Source of the DNA: Benincasa hispida
Lineage: Eukaryota > Streptophyta > Magnoliopsida > Cucurbitales > Cucurbitaceae
Direction of reading: 5' to 3'
DNA: 64,000 bases
NCBI RefSeq assembly: GCF_009727055.1
Contig: NW_024065299.1
Coordinates: 124,001-188,000, forward strand
The notes beneath the pieces were generated by a model. The model was not told the origin of the DNA and made no database searches. It saw nothing but the letters and a program-made list of their open reading frames with translations. Within the stretch, counting starts at the first letter, position 1. Every line of letters starts with the position of its first letter. The position numbers and the translations under genes are program-made. Shown in pieces: positions 57,119-64,000 of this stretch.

Positions 57119-58260
57119 TCAACGATCAGTGATATCGAAATCTTAAAAGAGAATTTTGTTACACCGCTCACAAGGATAACACAGCAGGAGATCTATAAAC
57201 CAAAGGTAGACTTAACAAAAGTAAACCTGTATGAAAAACAGACAAAAGATGGGTTCGACCCTAGGACTTACAAGCTACTAGCAAAAGTAAGTTATTATTT
57301 CACAACTCACACTGAGTTCAAGAGCTTGAAGATCTATGAGTGGCCTGAGCTTTCTCCAACCTGAAAAGGCTTTTTCAAGAAGGGCATGCTATACCTGAAT
57401 CGAGAAAAGAACTTAGATATAAGTCATCAGAGCCTATTCGTATAACCAGAAGGTTGAGGCGAAAGGTGGTCGACAACAATCATATAACTGTAGAAGAGGT
57501 CGATGATGCAAAAGGAAAGGATAGTAATAATCAAAGAACCTCAGCTTTCAACCGCATTAGACCACCTGTCGTATGTGCTTTAGTGTTTGAAACTTTAAGT
57601 ATGATGGCAGAAGAGATATGAAGTCAACGCTCGATGCCTAGCCTTGATCGATGCTCGGTCCTTCAAAGGTTGATCATGCCTCTATAATATAAAAGGTCAT
57701 TTGTCAAATGCTAGGGGAAACATGGCCATCAACCTTCAAAAGATTAAGCACGGCTACAAAGGGTGAACGCCTCAGGTGTCAATTTTTTATCGTCTCAAAC
57801 ATAAAGGTGTTAAGAGTCGCTTTAACAAGAAATGGTCCGATAGGACAAATAGTAAAGGAGAAATTCACAGCAATGTGCCCAGTGTAACTCTAAAGAAGAA
57901 GGAACCAATATCCCCCACATCAGTCTGGCACTGCCTCAAAGGACACCGAAAGTCAACCAAGTGAGAAGTCATCTTGTGAAGCAAAGGGCGACAGGGAAAT
58001 TTGTAGTGTTATGCCTTCACAAATGAAAAGAAAGATCTATATCTCTCTTAACAAGAGTGAAGGCTCGTTAAAGGTAAAAAGACATGATATCATCTTCACT
58101 AATCCTGAAAATGAAAGCCTAAAACAGGAGGAAGGTGAAACTTTATGCCACTACATTTTCGTCGTCAAAGAGTCAGAAAATGAAATGTCTAAAGAAGATG
58201 TGGAAGAAGCCCCACAGACACTTGAAGATGGTGGTTAGTCCACTGTGGATGAACTTAAAG
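57119..58260 (+). pseudogene. Tat gypsy protease-RT linker
   Basis: Plus strand resumes 'DIEILKENFVTPLTRITQQ', 'KQTKDGFDPRTYKLLAKVSY', 'YFTTHTEFKSLKIYEWPELS', then frames holding 'RLNVK'-like spacer with 'RPPVV', and 'MPSQMKRKIYISLNKSEGSL', 'KRHDIIFTNPENESLKQEEG', 'DVEEAPQTLEDGG'. This long linker between protease and RT is typical of the family. Several stops break it. Confidence 0.75.
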
Positions 58261-59450
58261 AAGTGATATTGGGTATAATAGAGGAGTCACGTCTAACTTT
58301 TGTTGGTGCATCTCCTTTTAGTGAGGAGGAGGGCAAATATATGAGTTTACTAACTGAGGTACATATTCGCTTGGTCATACAAGGAGATGCTAGGGCTTGA
58401 TCCAAAAGTAGCAGTCCACCATCTAGCGATCAAAAAAGGGTATCGACCAGTTAAACTAGCTTAATGACACTTCCGACCTGAACATATTCCCTAAATTGAA
58501 GCAGAAGTCAATAAGTTGTCTGAAGTAGGATTTATTCACAAGGTCAAATACCCAACGTGGATAGCCAACATTGTCCGTATTAGAAAAAAATGGACAGCTT
58601 CATGTTTGTGTAGATTTTCGTGATCTTAATAATGCGTGCCCAAAAGACGATTTTCTATTGTCCATCACAAAAACCATAATTGATGCGACAATAGGGCATG
58701 AGGCATTATCCTTTATGGATGAGTCGTCTAGATATAACCAAGTACGAATGGCTCTCATAGATGAGGAAATGACGAATTTTTCAGACTCCGAAGGGAAAAT
58801 ACTGTTATAAGGTGATGCACAACGGGTTAAAGAATGTGGGTGCTACATACCAATATGCCATGCAAAAAGTGTTTGATGAATTACTGCACAAATATGTCGA
58901 ATGTTATGTTGACGATCTCGTGGTCAAGTCTAGGCAAGGACAAGATCACATTAGAGATTTAAGAGTGGTGTTTGATTGCTTGCGAAAATATCAGTTGAGG
59001 ATGAACCCTCTCAACTGCGCGTTCAGCGTGACTTCAGGAAAGTTTCCCAATTTTGTTGTGAGACATTGAGGGATTGAGATAGACCAATCCAAGATTGATG
59101 CCATGCAGAAGATATCGAGGTCGAAGAATTTACATGAGTTAAGAAGTCTTCAAGGTCGTCTATTCTATATTCGAAGGTTTAATTCCTACTTGGTTGGTTC
59201 ATGTCAACCTTTTCAAAAACTGGTGAGAAAAGGAGAAAATTTTCAATAGGACGAGGCTTATCAGAATGCTTTTGACAGTGTAAAGAAATATTTGTTTACC
59301 CTCTTATCCTAGGCACATCTATAGCATGCAAGCCATTGATGTTGTACATCGTTGCGCAAGATAGATTATTGGGGGCATTGTTGGCATAGAAAGAGGAGAA
59401 AGGAAAAGAATGTGCTCTCTACTATCTAACTAGGACGTCAATTGGAGCTG
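58261..59450 (+). pseudogene. Tat gypsy reverse transcriptase
   Basis: Reads 'GPDPKVAVHHLAIKKGYRPV'-like sequence near 58,400, 'VEKNGQLHVCVDFRDLNNAC' then 'PKDDFLLSITKTIIDATIGH', 'ALSFMDESSRYNQVRMALID', 'GLKNVGATYQYAMQKVFDEL' and the active site YVDDLVVKSR (about 58,896-58,925), with YVDD intact. It continues 'LRKYQLRMNPLNCAFSVTSG' and 'KNLHELRSLQGRL'. A stop at 58,808 and others beyond 59,067 disable it. Confidence 0.88.
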
Positions 59451-60150
59451 AAATCAATTACTCTCCTATCGAGAAAACGTGTCTTGCGCTCTTTTTCGAT
59501 ATTGATAAGCTGACACACTACATGTAGACCTTCACAGTTCGCCTAATTGCAAAAGTCGACCTCATTAAGTACGTTCTATCTAGGCCGATCATCTTCAGAT
59601 GCCTAGCCAAGTAGGCGATCATGCTCCAGCAATATGACATTGACTATGTATCACAAAAGGCGCCCCGAATGCTCAGCTAAAATGTCAAACAAAAAGATCA
59701 AAGAACAAGCATTGACAAACTTCTTAGCAGATCACCCAGTTTCAGCCAATTAAAAATAATGTGATGAGCTACTCGATGACGAAGTTTTCTTCATGGAGAT
59801 CACAAAGCCCTAGACCATGTACTTTGATGGTGCAACACAAAGATGTAGTGTAGGGGCAAGCATCATCCTCATCTCACCTGAGAGACATATGCTACTTTAT
59901 AGTTTTACACTAGCTGAATTATGCTTGAACAATGTTGCTGCATATTAGGCCTTGATAATTGGCCTCCAAATGGCATTAGAAGTTGGAGTATTGTACATAT
60001 GGCGATTCAAAGTTAGTAATCAGTCAACTCTTATACCAGTATGATGTAAAGCATGAAGATTTCAAACCTTAATTTACTTATACCAGACAATTGATGGGGA
60101 AGTTTGACAATGTGATGTTAGAACATGTTTTGAGGTCAGAAAATAAGATA
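59451..60150 (+). pseudogene. Tat gypsy dual RNase H region
   Basis: The retroviral RNase H carries 'SPIEKTCLALFFDIDKLTHY' (59,461 onward) and 'LIKYVLSRP'. A second, archaeal-type RNase H begins 'TMYFDGATQRCSVGASIILI' (59,814 onward) and continues 'LALIIGLQMALEVG'-like. Having both is the hallmark of the Tat lineage of plant Ty3/gypsy elements. Many stops and shifts are present. This double domain is the main basis for the Tat call. Confidence 0.75.
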
Positions 60151-61330
60151 GAGGATGCCTTGGCAAACTTGGCTACTGCCCTCACGGTTATAGACAATGT
60201 AACTCTAAATATATTGCTTTGTCAAAAGTGGGTTATACCATTGGTCGGGACTGAATATGATGAAATGAACGTGATATCAGTCTACTTAATAGTCGAGGAA
60301 GACTGGCGACAACCCATTATAGATTATCTTGAGCATGTAAAGCTTCTAGAAGACCATCATCATAGAATTGAAGAGCAAAGAAGCGTTGCTCACTTCATTT
60401 ATTACAAAGGGATTTTATATCATCACTCTCTTGAAGGACTATTTCTTAGATGCCTTGGAAAAGATGCATTGATGAAGGCTTTGGAAGAAGCACATTTAGG
60501 TGTCTATGGCATGCATCAGGGACCAAAACTTCAGTTCCAACTAAAGAGGATGGGTTATTACTAGCCAAGGATCAATCAAGGTTCAGTGGAGTATGTAAAG
60601 AAGATTGAGGCTTTTCAATACGATGCGAATTTCATTCATCAGCCGCCTGAGCCTCTACATCCGATTCTAGTTTCATGGCCTTCTGAAGCATGGAGACTTG
60701 ATCTTGTTGGTCCTATAACGCCTAAGTTGTCAGCTGAACAATCTTACTTCTTTGCAGCCACTGATTACATTTCAAGGTGGGCCGAGGCCATTTCCTCGAG
60801 AGAAGTTAAGAAGGAAAATATAGTGAACTTTATCCGTACTCACATCAACTATCGGTACAGTATTCCCTACCAAATTGTGATAGATAATGGGAGGCAATTT
60901 TCCAATGGCTTGTGGATAGATTATGTGAGAAATTCAAGTTCAAACAATATAAGTCATCCATCTACAACGCAACTGCAAATAGGTTCGCAGAGGCATTCAA
61001 CAAGATGTTGTGCAATCTACTAAATAAGATTGTCTCTATGTCGAAGAGAGATTGGCAAAAGAAGATTGAAGAAACGTTATGGGCTTATTCAATTACCCAT
61101 CGTACCCTTATAGGGATTACACCATATTCACTTGTCTATGAAGTGGAAATTGTTCTCCCACTAGAAAGAGAGATCTCGTCACTAAGTATGGTAGTACAAG
61201 AAGGGTTGACCACAGAAGACAATGTCAAATTACGTCTTCAAGATTTAGAAGAACTCAATAAGAGGTAGTTGGAAGCTCAACAAGCATTGGAATTTTACCA
61301 AGCATGAATGGCTAGCAATGGAAAATCAAG
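60091..61330 (+). pseudogene. Tat gypsy integrase
   Basis: A spacer 'ENKIEDALANLATALTVIDN' and 'LEEAHLGVYGMHQGPKLQFQ' lead into the HHCC zone (a Cys is altered: 'KIEAFQYDANF' where the family has KCEACQ). The core holds 'WRLDLVGPITPK' (first Asp), 'IPYQIVIDNGRQFSN' (second Asp) and 'ANRFAEAFNKMLCNLLNKIV' (Glu), then 'THRTLIGITPYSLVYEVEIV' and 'LEREISSLSMVVQEGLTTED'. A frameshift near 60,915 and a stop at 61,266 break it. Downstream the family's 3' part and LTR are missing. Confidence 0.88.
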
Positions 61331-61390
61331 CTAGGGATGACCTGATCCATAAAGCCATTACAATAGATTGCATGCAGCTAAGTAAAATAG
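61331..61390. other. Junction between gypsy element and gene fragment
   Basis: Short region with no recognisable coding; contains the gypsy truncation. Confidence 0.3.
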
Positions 61391-61773
61391 ATAAAGCTAG
61401 CATATGGTACCAATTTGTAATTCTCCCATTTTTGTTGCGTGGCATTTAACATTCCACGAAGATCCAAAGCTTTGGTATCTTTCTCAGTAAGAGCAGGAAT
61501 GCTTTCAAGATTACTTATATTCTTTTGCATTTTAGAAGCTTTGATTTATGTTGTTTTAAAAATATGTCGCTTTCAATAATTAGCTTGGACATTTTAGCAC
61601 GTTTAGTTTTGATAGCTTCTAGCTTGGTAAACAATTCTTTCTCTTCCTGCAATGCACGAGAATCGCACTCCATAAGTCCCTTCTTCTTGGCAAGTTTTCT
61701 ACTTCCATCATATAGCATTTTCTCTAAGTCGAACTTGGCTTCCTCCAGTCAACGTCTTTTATCTGCCTAACTC
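61391..61773 (-). pseudogene. Coiled-coil gene fragment, perhaps plant-mobile-domain type
   Basis: The minus strand reads 'ADKRR*LEEAKFDLEKML', 'YDGSRKLAKKKGLMECDSRA', 'LQEEKELFTKLEAIKTKRAK', 'MSKLIIESDIFLKQHKS' and, in another frame, 'NLESIPALTEKDTKALDLRG' and 'NATQQKWENYKL'. A high share of K and E with heptad-like Leu/Ile predicts a coiled coil. The ending resembles, from recall, the C-terminus of plant-mobile-domain proteins often linked to transposons. A stop and a frameshift make it a remnant. The LTR to its right starts right at its N-terminal break. Confidence 0.4.
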
Positions 61774-63910
61774 TGATGGGAAGAAAATGATGATTAGAAT
61801 GAAGGAATCAGACATGAGGATTTTCATGAGCAGTGGAAGGATTGTTCCAAATTTCAATCGTATATGAATATTAACAATTATAGTACACAAACAAAAACAT
61901 ACGGTCATGCATAAAACCGAAATTATAGAATGTTTTACTATACGATCAAGGAATAGAATACACATACCTTTGAAAGACTCATCTTCAACACCCTTGATCA
62001 TGAACGCTCGTTCACAGTAACACGACAACTCATGAACGCTCATACACCACGATCGTAACACAGCACGATCAACAAAGAACTCAAACACCGCGATCTCCAA
62101 CATCACGAACACAACAGACTCCATACGAACACCATTAATGACCTCCAAATAACATCAACTTTATCGAGTTGAGTATGACACCACCACAATGGCTACCTTG
62201 ATATTCTCGGTGTTAGAATCTAGAAGTGTGGGTTCTGTGTGGACTTGGTTAGAGGTAGATACCGAAGGAGGACAATCGTGTAAACGATTGAGCAAGTGGG
62301 AGATGTCAAAGTCTATCGTATAGATGATGCCTAATCGTTTAACAAATGTTATGCGATCGTTTAGCAAAAGCTATACGATCGTTTAGCTCATCGGTCAGTT
62401 GAGTGTCTATCGTATAGAAACACTCCACGATCCTCTAGTCTCTCCAAGTTGTCTATTAGTAAATTATATTTATTTGACAACCTCTCAGTGAGTAAATTTC
62501 CGAGAATGGAAACTCTTTCAACATCTACTAAAATTAGGAAAATATTTTACCTTTTATCTCACGGTTACCATGAAACCACTAATAATCTCCCACTCAATTA
62601 GTTATTAGAGAAAAAGATATAATCCAATAATTAATATTATTATAAATATATATGATAATGAACATACCACACTATATTTATATCCTATAGTTTTAATATT
62701 TCATCTTATGAAACATATAAACTATAGCTTTTTTCTATTCTATGGCACTTAATGTAAATCTCACTTACATTAATCCTCCACTTGATGTATCTCATACACC
62801 ACACCGATCATATCCTATATAATCAAATTACCTATTATCAATTTAAACATTTCAAAACAACACCAAGAATTGATTTCCAACTTGAATCCATTGAGCTACC
62901 AAGGGCATCTTATGAACCTATAGCTTGAAGCTCTAACGGTACGTGAATAACTGACTAAACTCTTTAGTCACGGGATCCACCATTCGTTAATTGCCAGGCA
63001 CTCCACTAAAGACCGACAACTGTACTCTCCTTACTATAGATATATTATCTGTCTATCTTAACCAATCAATAGTGCAATAACCCTTAACAGATCGCTCGTA
63101 AGTACAGCTGGGCCAATAACCGTTATGCTTCTGTAGTTACATCTAACTCCTTAAGTACCACTGATCCCTCTAATGAACATAAGTCATAGTCCTACTATGA
63201 CTGAGTCCCTCTTTAAAAGAGAAGTTGTGGCCAATATGTTCAAGCCTTGGAATCAGCTCTTAAGAGAGCAATCTATCTACTTACCCTTACTTCGGGGAAG
63301 GAGTTAATTCCATTTTGTATAACTGTGTTCCCATCTCTCAAATCAGACAAGTCCCCAAAAAGGTAGGCATAGTGAGCTGGCAATCTGGCCACTCTCACCC
63401 ATACTAATCAAAGGACCACCCTCAAAGGCAAAAGTTCCCAAAACACTCAGAATTGAGGTCATGTCACCTATGGTTGTTTAGGTGAGATGTAAGTCTCCAG
63501 TATCAACCGCGTTATATACAGAGTCTAGTCATCTTGAGGTCTAGGTCTTATACAAACTCTTTGTATAGAACACCCCCGCTCACATGTCTTCACATGAATG
63601 GTCAGGATCTACCATCTATAGTAGTTTACAACACTTACAAACCTCTACAAAGCGGGTCATATCCGTCGTGTCACCAGGATCAAGAATCCCTTTTTAATTC
63701 TTATACTACAGACCTATTTAGGTTATCACTTCAGGCATGGTTCACTTGTATATCTCATATACATGCTTAAGTTTACATACAATAGCCATGGAGCTTTGTT
63801 TATTGGATATGAGTAAATACCAGAATGAAATAACTCTTATTTTATTCACAACAATGTATATATATTAAAAACTACGAGACTCCAGGAGAATTAGGACACC
63901 AATCCCAACA
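61774..63910 (-). mobile_element. Copia 3' LTR, element extends beyond window
   Basis: On the minus strand it starts 'tgttgggattggtgtcctaa' at 63,910, right after a purine tract 'aggacaagtgggaaat' (63,911-63,926 on plus), so this is a 3' LTR. It shares the A/B/C LTR landmarks ('atccaataaac', 'catggctattgta', 'cttacgagcgatctgt', 'atatctatagtaaggagagt'). The 3' end is set at 'cttcccatca' (61,774) tentatively. The segment 62,280-62,400 repeats variants of 'acgatcgtttag'. A 129-codon ORF at 61,759-62,148 minus lies inside and is not taken as a gene. Confidence 0.75.
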
Positions 63911-64000
63911 ATTTCCCACTTGTCCTAATAGCTCGAGAGACTAATGTACAATATAAGATAAATACATGTACAATATACAATAAACTAGGGCATACCCTAG
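63911..64000 (-). mobile_element. Copia 3' untranslated region and PPT, window edge
   Basis: Minus strand 'ctagggtatgccctagtttattgta' style sequence followed by 'aggacaagtgggaaa' matches the layout of elements B and C just before their 3' LTRs. The coding part lies outside the window. Confidence 0.6.

Noticed and set aside
53640..61330. Possibility that the gypsy-type sequence is an endogenous pararetrovirus
   Set aside because: It has integrase and dual RNase H in Tat order and no movement-protein or coat zinc-finger layout of caulimovirids.
61759..62148. 129-codon ORF, minus strand, partly hydrophobic
   Set aside because: Within the U5 side of a copia LTR; it reads across the likely LTR end and has no family resemblance.
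1..64000. CRISPR arrays, rRNA, tRNA genes, riboswitches, bacterial operons
   Set aside because: No regular spacer-repeat structure, cloverleaf with A/B boxes, or prokaryotic gene layout was seen; the window is plant nuclear DNA dominated by retroelements.

Overview
This is a gene-poor, AT-rich stretch of a dicot nuclear genome. Ty1/copia polyproteins with plant-type PBS motifs (initiator-Met tRNA), a Tat-type Ty3/gypsy element with two RNase H domains, an L1-type LINE, short TIR elements and TATA-box plant promoters all point to a flowering plant. The wording of several copia and gypsy families, and the GATAGA-rich repeat near 23.8 kb, suggest a cucurbit (melon, cucumber or gourd relative). 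That assignment is inference from recall, not a search result.

Layout. 0-1.3 kb: gypsy-LTR-like sequence. 1.5-10.5 kb: two halves of one copia family, lying tail to tail. 11.7-12.2 kb: a small secreted-peptide gene on the minus strand. 12.5-14.7 kb: a GGTC-rich, internally duplicated insertion bounded by a 16-bp direct repeat. 15-21.5 kb: copia LTR and pol fragments, then a minus-strand fragment of a long gypsy-like LTR. 21.5-27.5 kb: mostly anonymous AT-rich DNA with small TIR elements and a minus-strand copia remnant. 27.6-37.5 kb: a nest of at least three levels, in which a copia remnant was hit by a Tork-like copia (TSD gagca), itself hit by a gypsy-type solo LTR (TSD gaaag) and a copia solo LTR (TSD ttaaa). 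38.1-38.4 kb: a small membrane or secreted ORF, whose broken duplicate lies at 53.1-53.4 kb. 39.7-43.3 kb: a minus-strand LINE interrupted by a plus-strand copia. 46.3-50.6 kb: the most intact element, a copia with matching 289-bp LTRs and TSD gcttg, inserted just 3' of a second secreted-peptide gene (50.6-50.9 kb). 53.6-61.3 kb: a Tat gypsy element with a 1.7-kb internal inversion. 61.4-64 kb: a coiled-coil gene fragment and a minus-strand copia 3' LTR whose element continues beyond the window.

Host genes. Only three short loci look like genes of the plant itself. The two peptide genes (11.9 and 50.6 kb) share an N-terminal signal-peptide pattern and almost identical TATA-to-ATG spacing, so they look like dispersed paralogues that retroelements have pushed apart or moved. 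No transposon ORF in the window is intact: stops, frameshifts, deletions and altered RT motifs are found in all.
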